The position numbers and the translations under genes were made by a program. Shown here piece after piece: positions 23,157 to 31,099 of a DNA stretch of 62,613 nt. Numbering within the stretch: position 1 is the stretch's first letter; every line of letters starts with the position of its first letter. Below the pieces are notes generated by a model. That model saw only the letters and a program-made list of their open reading frames with translations, did no database searches and had not been told where the DNA came from. This DNA is from a virus. Where the stretch lies: positions 1 through 62,613 of the IMG/VR virus record IMGVR_UViG_3300040801_005541; one strand, 5' to 3'.

Positions 23157-23755
23157 TGGGTACCGTCTCGACCGTGACCATCGGGACGGACACCGTCTCG
23201 GTCTACAACCTCGACGACGGCGACACGCCGGCGGAGAACCTCGCCAGCTTCTGGAACGTCCGGCTGGGCGACGTCGCGACCGCGGTCGCCGCCGCCTCGA
23301 CCGACGACCTGAACCGGTCGCTGGTCATTGCGTCGGACTGGCTCGATCGGGCGATCACCTTCAGCGGGACGAAGACCGTCGAGGGCCAGGACCGAGCTTG
23401 GCCGCGAGACGGCGCTACGTGCGACGGTACGGCCATCACCGACGGAACAACGCCCGGGGAGCTGGCCTTCGCCGCCTTCTGGCTCGCGGGCCAACTCCTC
23501 GTGGACCCGACCCTCGCTGAGTCCGCTGGGCAGGGCTCCAACGTGAAGAAGGTCGGCGCCGGCTCGGCCTCGGTCGAGTTCTTCACGCCGACGATCGGGT
23601 CCGGGCGGGACATCCCGATCCCTCGGGTCGCCTTCGACTACGTGAAGTGCCTCCAGGGCGGCTCGACGTCGAACGCCGGCGGCGTCGCCTCAGGCACGGA
23701 CTCCTGTTCATCCTTCTCGGAGGACGGCTTCGAGCGATCGGACGGCTTCGCATGA
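23156..23755 (+). CDS. Head-tail connector / DnaT-like adaptor
   Basis: 199 residues. NRSLVIASDWLDRAITFSG followed by AWPRDGATCDG matches the gp6/DnaT-like adaptor family that binds under the portal. Residues about 165-199 are Ser/Gly/Asp-rich and probably disordered. Position after the portal supports an adaptor role. Confidence 0.7.
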   Translation: MGTVSTVTIGTDTVSVYNLDDGDTPAENLASFWNVRLGDVATAVAAASTDDLNRSLVIASDWLDRAITFSGTKTVEGQDRAWPRDGATCDGTAITDGTTPGELAFAAFWLAGQLLVDPTLAESAGQGSNVKKVGAGSASVEFFTPTIGSGRDIPIPRVAFDYVKCLQGGSTSNAGGVASGTDSCSSFSEDGFERSDGFA

Positions 23756-23940
23756 CCATGCTCTCGGTGATGTTGTACCAGGACGAGGAGAAGCGAGACC
23801 GCTTCACCGTCCACGAGATCGTCGACGACGACACGCTCAGGAACGTCACCGACGAGTTCAACGTCCAGGTGGTCTCCCTCGTCGACGGCGAGGAGGCCAT
23901 GCTCATCTCTCGCAAGAAGGAGAAGCCGGATGAGCAGTGA
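23752..23940 (+). CDS. Hypothetical small protein
   Basis: 62 residues, acidic and alternating beta and helix, start fixed by an ATGA overlap. Not recognised. It lies between connector-like genes. Confidence 0.6.
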   Translation: MTMLSVMLYQDEEKRDRFTVHEIVDDDTLRNVTDEFNVQVVSLVDGEEAMLISRKKEKPDEQ

Positions 23941-24313
23941 CCTCTTCAAGAACCTCGGCATCAACGTCGGGAAGCTCGTGAACGACAACCTCGGGGCGAG
24001 CCTCCTCCCGGCGACGCTGACCAAGGTTACCCAGGGCGCCCGCGACGTGAACGACCCAACCGCCGGCCCAACGGAGTCGACAACCGACTACAGCGCCCGC
24101 GGGTTCATCGACAACCAAGACCGCCGGAACCTCGACGGGACGCTGGTGGATGACGGGACCAAGGTCGTTGTCCTCCTCGGCGAGTCGATCTCCGGCGGCG
24201 TAGTTCCCACGCCGGCCGATCGCGTGACGATCGAGGGCACCCTGTACTCAATCGAGAACGTCGACCGGGATCCGGCCTCGGCGACCTACACCATGACCGT
24301 GAGACCGCGATGA
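23930..24313 (+). CDS. Probable head-closure (stopper) protein
   Basis: 127 residues, beta-rich, with ATLTKVTQG, TDYSARGFIDN, VVVLLGESI and DRVTIEGTLYSIENVDRDPA, which resembles small head-closure barrels of siphoviruses. Position between adaptor and head morphogenesis genes agrees. Confidence 0.6.
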   Translation: MSSDLFKNLGINVGKLVNDNLGASLLPATLTKVTQGARDVNDPTAGPTESTTDYSARGFIDNQDRRNLDGTLVDDGTKVVVLLGESISGGVVPTPADRVTIEGTLYSIENVDRDPASATYTMTVRPR

Positions 24314-24876
24314 CCAGCAAGACCCGACAAGAAGCCCTTTCCCCGATCCTCCGAGACGGCTCGGATCTCCCTACGCCCAACACCGGTATCGGTATGGACG
24401 TGACCCTCGTGACTCCCCAGAAGATCACGCTGAAGCTCGACGCCGTCGAGATCGCCGTGGCCGCCGCCGACGACTTCGGCTCGGTGAAGCTCCTGGACTG
24501 GCCCGATGCGAACCTTCACGTACTCGGCGCGGAGGTGAACCTCTCGATCGTGAAGGGCGGCACCACCAACGGTATCGTCGCCGCGACCGACCTGGACATC
24601 GGCATCGGCTCCGCCGCCGCCTCAAACGCGACGCTGGCCACGACCATGATCGACTTCCTGGAGAAGATCGACGTGAACGACGACGCCCTGACCGTCGCCG
24701 TGACCGCCGCATCGACCGTGGGCCAGAGCACCGCGACCTTCCCGAAGCAGATCGCCGACGGCGCCACCAACGCGCTGTATCTCAACCTTGCCGCCGCCAT
24801 CACGGCGGACGACACCGTCGCCGTCTCGGGCACCATCGACATCTACGTGGTCTCGCTCGGCAACCGCGGTAGCTGA
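24310..24876 (+). CDS. Virion-associated protein, unknown
   Basis: 188 residues, Ala/Thr/Asp-rich and beta-forming, without a recognised domain. Residues 60-175 look like one beta-sandwich, suitable for a head decoration or structural protein. 4-base and 1-base overlaps tie it to the virion operon. Confidence 0.6.
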   Translation: MTSKTRQEALSPILRDGSDLPTPNTGIGMDVTLVTPQKITLKLDAVEIAVAAADDFGSVKLLDWPDANLHVLGAEVNLSIVKGGTTNGIVAATDLDIGIGSAAASNATLATTMIDFLEKIDVNDDALTVAVTAASTVGQSTATFPKQIADGATNALYLNLAAAITADDTVAVSGTIDIYVVSLGNRGS

Positions 24877-25847
24877 TGGCTGACGTTCGCCTCGAACGGG
24901 CGCTGGACAATGCGGAGCCGGCGCTCCGTGACGCCTTCCTCGACATGATCGAGACGATGGGCGCCGCGGTTCCGACGTCGGAGCTGATCGGGCTTCTCCA
25001 GTCCGGTCGGTTCGACGAGGCGCTCGCACGGACTCTGCGCTCAGCGACCCGGCTCCCGCGAGAGGCGACCCGTCAGTTCATCAACGCAGCGAACGACGTT
25101 GCCCGCCAGATCAATCGCCGGCTCGGCGAGATCATCATTGACTTCGACCAGACAAACCCGTTCGCCGTCCGGGCGATGCGGAACAATCAGCTTCGCCTCG
25201 TCCAGGGCTTCACGACGCAGCAGCGGCTCGCGACCCGCCGCGCCCTGATCGACGGTCAGCGAGAAGGGCTCAACCCGAGGGAGATGGCTCGGCGCTTCCG
25301 CCAGAGCATCGGCCTGAACGCCCGCCAGGTCCAAGCGGTGTCGAACTTCCGGACCGCTCTCCAGAGCCTCGACCCGGCGGCGCTTCGTCGGGAGCTTCGT
25401 GATGCCCGCTTCGACCGGACGATCATCAACGCGATCAAGAACAACCAGCCGCTCACCCAGAGCCAGATCGACAAGATGGTCGACCGCTACAGCGACCGTC
25501 AGCTCAAGTACCGGGCGGAGATGATCGCCCGGACGGAGGCGCTCCGGTCGGTCCACGAGGGGAACAACGCGATGTTCCAGCAGGCGTTCGAGGAGGGAGT
25601 CCTCGACCCGGCGCAGATCACCCGGGAGTGGAACTCCGCGAAGGACGACCGGGTCCGCGATACGCACAGCGCGATGCACGGTCAGACCGTCGGAGCCCAA
25701 GAGGTCTTCACGTCGCCCTCGGGCGCAACTACGATGTATCCGGGCGGATTCGGCGTGGGCGCGGAGGACATCCACTGCCGCTGCGCGGTCGGAACTCGGA
25801 TCAACTCGGTCGTCCCGACGGGCGGCGTGACCGGAGTCATCCTATGA
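24876..25847 (+). CDS. Head morphogenesis protein, Mu gpF-like
   Basis: 323 residues. The C-terminal domain shows the family signature: EMIARTEALRSVHEGNN, EWNSAKDDRVRDTHSAMHG, then GAEDIHCRCAV. Mu gpF/SPP1 gp7-type minor head proteins bind portal and help start prohead assembly. The N-terminal 150 residues are helical and basic. Confidence 0.88.
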   Translation: MADVRLERALDNAEPALRDAFLDMIETMGAAVPTSELIGLLQSGRFDEALARTLRSATRLPREATRQFINAANDVARQINRRLGEIIIDFDQTNPFAVRAMRNNQLRLVQGFTTQQRLATRRALIDGQREGLNPREMARRFRQSIGLNARQVQAVSNFRTALQSLDPAALRRELRDARFDRTIINAIKNNQPLTQSQIDKMVDRYSDRQLKYRAEMIARTEALRSVHEGNNAMFQQAFEEGVLDPAQITREWNSAKDDRVRDTHSAMHGQTVGAQEVFTSPSGATTMYPGGFGVGAEDIHCRCAVGTRINSVVPTGGVTGVIL

Positions 25848-27409
25848 GGAACAAGATCTTCCTGTCCGACGGCGGACCGACGGGTGACGACTTCATCGCG
25901 AGGGTCACTCAGGACGGTCGGGTCTACGTCACGTTGGACGGCGAGGCGCTCAATGTCTCGGTGACCCCGAGCGGAACGCAGGACGTGAACATCGTCTCGC
26001 CGGACCCTGTCAACGCTGAGGTCACCAACTTCCCCGCCAGCCAGACGGTCGACGGAACCGTCTCGGTCGACAACTTCCCGGCGGTCCAGACGGTCGACGT
26101 CGACGACTCGACGCCGATCGACGTGAATGTAGCAAGCCCGAACCCGCTCCCCATCGACGTAGCGAGTCAGACCGGCGGACCGTTCTCGGTGAACGTCGAG
26201 AACGCCGATGTCCGGAACCCGCTCGCGGTTCAGTTTGGTGATACGGCCCAGCTCGACGCCTTCGCCCGTCTCCGCGTCTCGCAGCCGCGTGCGATCTTCA
26301 ACAGCACGTTTGTTTACGGGACGAATGAGGGCCAGTGGGCGACGGTCACGACCGGAGGCGGAGGGATCCTCCACCTCCCCGAAGAGCAGACGGTCCTGGT
26401 CACCGCGCCGTCGAACCTCGACACGGTGACCCGCCAAACGCGGGAGTACTTCCACTACCAGCCCGGCAAGAGCCAGCTGATCCTTCAGACGTTTGTCTGC
26501 TTCGGCAGCGACCCGTTCGTGACGAAGCGAGTCGGCTACTTCGACGACGCCAACGGGATCTACTTCGAGGACGCAGGCGGCCAGCTCAACATCGTCCTCC
26601 GCTCCTCGACGTCGGGCGTGCCGGTCGAGACGCGCATCCCGCAGGCGTCCTGGAACCGAGACACCTACGACGACTTGGACATTACCAAGGCCCAGATCCT
26701 CGTGATCGACGTCGAGTGGCTCGGCGTCGGTCGCGTCCGCGTGGGCTTCGTCCAAGCCGGCGCTCCGGTCTACGTTCACGAGTTCCTGAACGTGAACATC
26801 CAGGAGACCACCTACATGGGCTCCGGTTCGCTGCCTTGTAGGGTCGAGGTCTCGACTTCCGGAGGAACTCCGGCGCTCAACACGGCGGGGATGCGTCATA
26901 TCTGTACGTCCGTCATTTCGGAGGGCAACCAGGATGATGACGTCGGTGCTCTTTACGCTGCGACCCGAGTCAACGTGAAGACGGCGCCGTCCGGCGGGAC
27001 CTACGTCCCGATTGTCGCCATCCGCCTGAAGAGCCTCCTCAACGGGAAGGTCCCCCACAGCCGGGTCCAGATCAACGGGTTCAACATCCTGAACAACGGA
27101 AACAGCCCCGTCAACGCCGTCCTTCTTCTGAACCCGACTCTGACCGGCGCGACCTTCTCGTCTGTCAACGCGGACTCGGTCGTCGAGGCGGATCTCAACG
27201 CGACCGCCGTCAGCGGCGGGACGGTCCTCCGCTCGATTCACGTCCCAGCCACGAATCAGTCGACGAACCTGGTTCAGGGAGATGTCCCGCTCCGCGGACT
27301 GCTAACAAACGCTCTCGACGGGATCCGCGGGACCGTCGTCCTCGCCGCTACGGCACTGAGCGGGACCGATCCCGTGGCCGGATCAATCGAGTGGACCGAA
27401 TACCAGTGA
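25844..27409 (+). CDS. Virion structural protein, probable fibre or decoration protein
   Basis: 521 residues from ATG 25844. Residues 30-130 contain short repeats of the type VNVASPNPLPIDV and SVDNFPAVQTVDV, typical of extended beta-fibre shafts. Then comes GDTAQLDAFARLRVSQPRAIF, a segment I recognise from other phage structural proteins, and a beta-rich body. It lies between head morphogenesis and protease genes, suggesting a head fibre rather than a tail fibre. Confidence 0.6.
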   Translation: MRNKIFLSDGGPTGDDFIARVTQDGRVYVTLDGEALNVSVTPSGTQDVNIVSPDPVNAEVTNFPASQTVDGTVSVDNFPAVQTVDVDDSTPIDVNVASPNPLPIDVASQTGGPFSVNVENADVRNPLAVQFGDTAQLDAFARLRVSQPRAIFNSTFVYGTNEGQWATVTTGGGGILHLPEEQTVLVTAPSNLDTVTRQTREYFHYQPGKSQLILQTFVCFGSDPFVTKRVGYFDDANGIYFEDAGGQLNIVLRSSTSGVPVETRIPQASWNRDTYDDLDITKAQILVIDVEWLGVGRVRVGFVQAGAPVYVHEFLNVNIQETTYMGSGSLPCRVEVSTSGGTPALNTAGMRHICTSVISEGNQDDDVGALYAATRVNVKTAPSGGTYVPIVAIRLKSLLNGKVPHSRVQINGFNILNNGNSPVNAVLLLNPTLTGATFSSVNADSVVEADLNATAVSGGTVLRSIHVPATNQSTNLVQGDVPLRGLLTNALDGIRGTVVLAATALSGTDPVAGSIEWTEYQ

Positions 27410-27415
27410 TGGGGG

Positions 27416-27444
27416 TTGTCTCAAGTTTGTCTCCCGGGTATCTC
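27416..27444 (+). promoter_or_regulatory. Promoter before the prohead protease
   Basis: TTGTCT (27416-27421), 17-base spacer, TATCTC (27439-27444), in the 48-base gap before ATG 27458. CTCAAG at 27420 and CTTGAG at 27444 form an inverted repeat around it. It would raise expression of the protease-scaffold-capsid block. Confidence 0.5.
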
Positions 27445-27457
27445 TTGAGCTTGTACT

Positions 27458-27856
27458 ATGAGTCTCGACTTCAAGAAGGGCGTGACCGTCGAGAAGATCG
27501 ACGCGCAGCACGGCGTCGTCTTCGGCTTCGCAATGGTGTCGAAGGTCGACGGGGAGCCCTTCTTCGACTCGCAGGGAGACCACATAACCGAGGAGGCGCT
27601 CCTCGAAGCCTCCCTCCACTACATGGAGGGCGACCGGGTCGCGAAGGAGATGCACCGCGGCGAGCCGATGGGGAAGGTCGTCTTTGCTTTCCCCCTCACA
27701 ACCGACATCGCAAAGATGCTCGGGATCGAGAGCCGCCGGACCGGGCTGATCATCGGGATGAAGCCCTCAGGCAACGTCCTGAAGAAGTTCGCCGACGGGA
27801 CCTACACCGGCTTCAGCATCGGCGGATCCTACGTGGAGAGCATCGACCATGATTGA
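27458..27856 (+). CDS. Prohead protease (XkdF / S78-2 type)
   Basis: 132 residues. VVFGFAMVSKVDGEPFFDSQGDHI opens the family pattern; the catalytic His is in AKEMHRGEPMG and the Ser in GTYTGFSIGGSY. XkdF-like serine proteases process capsid and scaffold during maturation. It overlaps the scaffold gene by 8 bases. Confidence 0.82.
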   Translation: MSLDFKKGVTVEKIDAQHGVVFGFAMVSKVDGEPFFDSQGDHITEEALLEASLHYMEGDRVAKEMHRGEPMGKVVFAFPLTTDIAKMLGIESRRTGLIIGMKPSGNVLKKFADGTYTGFSIGGSYVESIDHD

Positions 27857-29060
27857 CCCGAAGACCGGAAAGCCGAAGAAGACGGTGATGACCCGCTTCA
27901 AGCTCGACGAGATCTCCTCGGTCGACCGACCGGCCCAAGCGCCGGCGCTCGCAGAGGTGATGAAGTCGGAGCAGGGCGTCGCCGTTCCGGACCTCGTCGA
28001 GTTCGAGAAGGCGCTGGCGAAGCAACCGCCCGAGGTCGTCGCCGCCGCCCGCCAAGATCGGGAGGCGATCGCGAAGGCGGTCCAGGCGGCGGTTACGACG
28101 ATGACCGACGGACACGCTCACGTCCTCGTGGGCGTTCGAGGGAACCCCGAGACCGGCGAACTCTCCCAGCTCCAGAGCGGCATGACGTCATACGTTGACG
28201 GCCACTGTCACTCCTGGGTTCGGGACGACGCCGGGACCATAATCATCGCGGACGCCGAGGGCCATACCCACGGGATCTCGGTCCGCGTCGAGAAGGAAAT
28301 GCCTCCGGAGAAGCTCGTGGCTCCGGACCAAGGCGACGAGTCCACGGGTGAGTCCGCCGAACAAATCGGCAAGTCTGACGGAGCACCTATGTCCGACCAG
28401 AAGCAGAAGGCCGCGGATCCGGCGGTCACCCCGGAGCAGATCGAGACGCTGACCAAGCGCCTGGAGACCGCCGAGAAGTTCGGCGCCCTGACCGACGCCG
28501 AGAAGGCGTTCCACAAGTCCCTCGACGGCGACGACGCCGATGCCTTCCTCGACCTCGACGCGGACGCCCGCGTCGCGAAGATGGACGCGGCGAAGGCGGA
28601 GGATCCGGTGGTCTACACCGCCCTGAACGGCGACGTCTTCCGGAAGTCCGACGATCCGCGCCTGGTGAAGGCGTACCAGGAGATGGACGAGGAGAAGAAG
28701 CGCCGCAAGGAGATGGAGGAGAAGGCGAAGATGGAGGAGACGAAGCGGAAGGCCGCGAAGTTCGCCCACTTCCCCGAGGACACCGCCCTCTCCCTGGCGA
28801 AGGCTCTCTCCGCTCTCCCGACCGAGGATGCCGAGCGAGTCGAGAAGGCTCTGACCGAGGTCGACGCCGAGCGCAGCAAGGCGTTCGCCAAGGCCGGGAC
28901 CTCCGCCGACGCCGGCGAGGACGTCGATCCCATCGAGGCGATCGCCAAGTCGCTGATCGCGAAGAACGCCGACCTGACGCCCGAGCAGGCGTATGTCGCG
29001 GCGATGAACACTCCCGAGGGCAAGGCGGCGTACGCGAAGCACGTCGGTCTGACCTCCTGA
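27849..29060 (+). CDS. Capsid scaffold protein with N-terminal HxH motifs
   Basis: 403 residues. The N-terminal 150 residues carry three metal-binding-like motifs, DGHAHVL, DGHCHSW and EGHTHGI. From about residue 180 the protein is a highly charged coiled-coil (EEKKRRKEMEEKAKMEE), typical of scaffolds. A methionine at 28389 follows GGAGCACCT, so a shorter scaffold-only product is possible. Next to the protease and just before the capsid genes, it is the expected assembly scaffold. Confidence 0.75.
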   Translation: MIDPKTGKPKKTVMTRFKLDEISSVDRPAQAPALAEVMKSEQGVAVPDLVEFEKALAKQPPEVVAAARQDREAIAKAVQAAVTTMTDGHAHVLVGVRGNPETGELSQLQSGMTSYVDGHCHSWVRDDAGTIIIADAEGHTHGISVRVEKEMPPEKLVAPDQGDESTGESAEQIGKSDGAPMSDQKQKAADPAVTPEQIETLTKRLETAEKFGALTDAEKAFHKSLDGDDADAFLDLDADARVAKMDAAKAEDPVVYTALNGDVFRKSDDPRLVKAYQEMDEEKKRRKEMEEKAKMEETKRKAAKFAHFPEDTALSLAKALSALPTEDAERVEKALTEVDAERSKAFAKAGTSADAGEDVDPIEAIAKSLIAKNADLTPEQAYVAAMNTPEGKAAYAKHVGLTS

Positions 29061-29085
29061 TCCCCCCGAAGAGGAGAACCCAACC

Positions 29086-29466
29086 ATGGCTACCTACCAG
29101 AGCTGCAAGACCGTCTCCGTCCTCGCGGGCAGTGCGGTCACCATCCACCGCTTCGTCGCACTCGCCGCTGACGGCAAGTACGACCACGTCGCCTCCGCGC
29201 AGGGTCGCGCCGACGGCGTCGCTGCTGAGGGCGTCGCTGCTGAGGACGACGTCTTCCCGATGGCTGTCCCGGACGGTGCGATCGTGAAGGTCGAGGCGGG
29301 CGCCGCCGTGACCCGCGGCGCGCAGGTCGCGTCCGACAACGTCGGTCGCGTCATCGACCACGTCACCACCGCCGGTAACTACATCCTGGGTACCGCCCTG
29401 GATGCGGCCTCCGCCGCCGGCGAAGTCATCCGTGTTCAGTTCTCCGTCCACCAGGACGGCGCCTGA
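29086..29466 (+). CDS. Capsid decoration/cement protein (DUF2190-like)
   Basis: 126 residues, small beta-rich protein with a good GAGGAGA ribosome site, directly before the capsid gene. VTRGAQVASDNVGRVIDH resembles DUF2190-type trimeric cement proteins. A 15-bp tandem duplication encodes GVAAE twice. Confidence 0.7.
   Translation: MATYQSCKTVSVLAGSAVTIHRFVALAADGKYDHVASAQGRADGVAAEGVAAEDDVFPMAVPDGAIVKVEAGAAVTRGAQVASDNVGRVIDHVTTAGNYILGTALDAASAAGEVIRVQFSVHQDGA
29215..29244 (+). repeat. 15-bp tandem duplication
   Basis: GGCGTCGCTGCTGAG occurs twice in a row, in frame, adding five residues to a loop of the decoration protein. It is probably a recent slippage event. Confidence 0.85.
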
Positions 29467-29498
29467 TCGTTCATCCGACCCTCTGAGGAGAATCGAGA

Positions 29499-30491
29499 AT
29501 GCCTTTCATCCAGCCGAGCCGGTCGGACGTTCACGTCGACCGCCCGCTCACCAACGTCAGCCTCGCGTTCCTGCAGCAGGCCGACAACTTCGTGGCCGAT
29601 CGGGTCTTCCCGGTCGTGCCGGTCTCCAAGCAGTCCGACAAGTACTACACGTACGATCGCGGGATGTTCAACCGCGACGAGATGGAGAAGCGTGCTCCCG
29701 GCGCGGAGAGCGCCGGCGCGACCTACACCCTCTCGACGGACAGCTACAGCGCCGACGTCTGGGCGCTCCACAAGGACGTCGCCGACCAGGTCCGCTCGAA
29801 CGCCGATGACGCGATCCAGCTCGACCGCGAGGCGACCGAGTTCCTGACCCACAAGGCGCTGATCCGCAAGGAGCGGAACTGGGCCACCGAGTTCTTCACG
29901 ACCTCGAAGTGGACCACGGACTTCGCCGGCGTCGACAGCGCCTCCCCGGGCGCCGGCGAGTTCGGTCGCTGGGACCGAGCCGACGCCACGCCGATCGAGG
30001 ACATCCGCCTCGGTCGTCGGACCGTCCACGAGTCGTGCGGCTTCCGGCCGAACAAGCTCGTGCTGGGCCGTCCGGTCTACGACGCCCTGCTGGACCACCC
30101 GGACATCGTCGGTCGTCTCGACCGCGGTCAGACCACCGGTCCCGCGATGGTGCTCCGCCAGAACCTCGCTGCGCTCTTCGAGCTGGACGAGATCCTGGTC
30201 ATGGACGCGATCTACAACACCGCCGCGGAGGGCGCGACCAACTCGCACTCCTTCATCGGCGGCAAGAACGCCCTGCTGGTCTACGCCGCGCCGAGTCCGG
30301 GTCTGATGGTCCCGTCGGCTGGCTATACCTTCAGCTGGACCGGGCTCCTCGGCGCCGGCGCTCTCGGAACCCGCATGAAGCGGATTCGGATGGAGCACCT
30401 GGAGTCGGATCGCCTGGAGATCGAGATGAGCTTCGACCACAAGCTGGTCGCCGCTGACCTCGGTTACTTCTTCAGCGCGGCGGTGAGCTGA
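29499..30491 (+). CDS. Major capsid protein
   Basis: 330 residues with a strong GAGGAG site. The opening LAFLQQADNFVADRVFPVVPV, the DREATEFLTHKAL helix, and the late SFDHKLVAADLGYFF match HK97-fold capsid proteins without a leading delta domain, consistent with a separate scaffold gene. Position after protease, scaffold and decoration genes is standard. Confidence 0.88.
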   Translation: MPFIQPSRSDVHVDRPLTNVSLAFLQQADNFVADRVFPVVPVSKQSDKYYTYDRGMFNRDEMEKRAPGAESAGATYTLSTDSYSADVWALHKDVADQVRSNADDAIQLDREATEFLTHKALIRKERNWATEFFTTSKWTTDFAGVDSASPGAGEFGRWDRADATPIEDIRLGRRTVHESCGFRPNKLVLGRPVYDALLDHPDIVGRLDRGQTTGPAMVLRQNLAALFELDEILVMDAIYNTAAEGATNSHSFIGGKNALLVYAAPSPGLMVPSAGYTFSWTGLLGAGALGTRMKRIRMEHLESDRLEIEMSFDHKLVAADLGYFFSAAVS

Positions 30492-30760
30492 TGGCCGGCT
30501 GGGGCGGTGAAATCGCCTCGGCCGCATCGGCCGAGGCTGCAACCATCAGCGACGACTCGGCCGACAACTTCAGCCGAGAGGCTGATGCCCTGTACGTGGG
30601 GACCGGCGGCGGTGACGTCGCCGTCGTCCTCCCGGGCGGGACCGCCGTCACGTTCACGGCGGTCCCTGCGGGAACCATCCTCCCGGTCCGGGCGATCCGG
30701 ATCAACTCGACGAACACGACTGCGACCGACGTCCTCGGTCTCTTCACGCGAGCACGATGA
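30491..30760 (+). CDS. Spike base protein, RCAP_Rcc01079-like
   Basis: 89 residues. SADNFSREADALYVGTGGGDVAVVLPGGTAVTF and VPAGTILPVRAIRI are the pattern of the small spike-base proteins first named in the Rhodobacter gene transfer agent. It would sit at capsid vertices as a base for head spikes. Confidence 0.72.
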   Translation: MAGWGGEIASAASAEAATISDDSADNFSREADALYVGTGGGDVAVVLPGGTAVTFTAVPAGTILPVRAIRINSTNTTATDVLGLFTRAR

Positions 30761-31095
30761 TGCGAAAGCCCAACCGAGTCCGTCACTGGAAGCAGCACTT
30801 CGATCCCCGAGCAGACTACGTCTTCCTGAAGGCGATGAAGCTCGGCGAAGGCGAGGTCCGTCCGGGCGACCCTCTCACCCAGGAGCTTCGAGACGCGCAC
30901 GTCAGCGACGTCCGCCTGAAGTTCTGGTGGAAGGCGAGGGTGGTCGGGCTCGCCGAGTTCTACGAAGCCCCGGAGTCGGAGCCTCGCGTCGTCCGTCGAG
31001 GCGGCGGCTGGTACGAAGTCACGATGCCCGGGGAGACCGAGGCTCGCACGGTCCGCGGCGTCGCCGCCCTGGAGCAACTCCTGGCGGAGGTCTGA
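30757..31095 (+). CDS. Hypothetical virion protein
   Basis: 112 residues, not recognised. It starts at an ATGA overlap with the spike-base gene. The middle (HVSDVRLKFWWKARVVGLAEFY) looks like a small compact domain. Possibly another head accessory. Confidence 0.55.
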   Translation: MMRKPNRVRHWKQHFDPRADYVFLKAMKLGEGEVRPGDPLTQELRDAHVSDVRLKFWWKARVVGLAEFYEAPESEPRVVRRGGGWYEVTMPGETEARTVRGVAALEQLLAEV

Positions 31096-31099
31096 TCCG

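Noticed and set aside
29086-29466. Decoration protein as a possible lipoprotein or membrane protein
   Set aside because: The apparent Ala-rich stretch is the duplicated GVAAE loop, not a hydrophobic helix, and there is no signal sequence.
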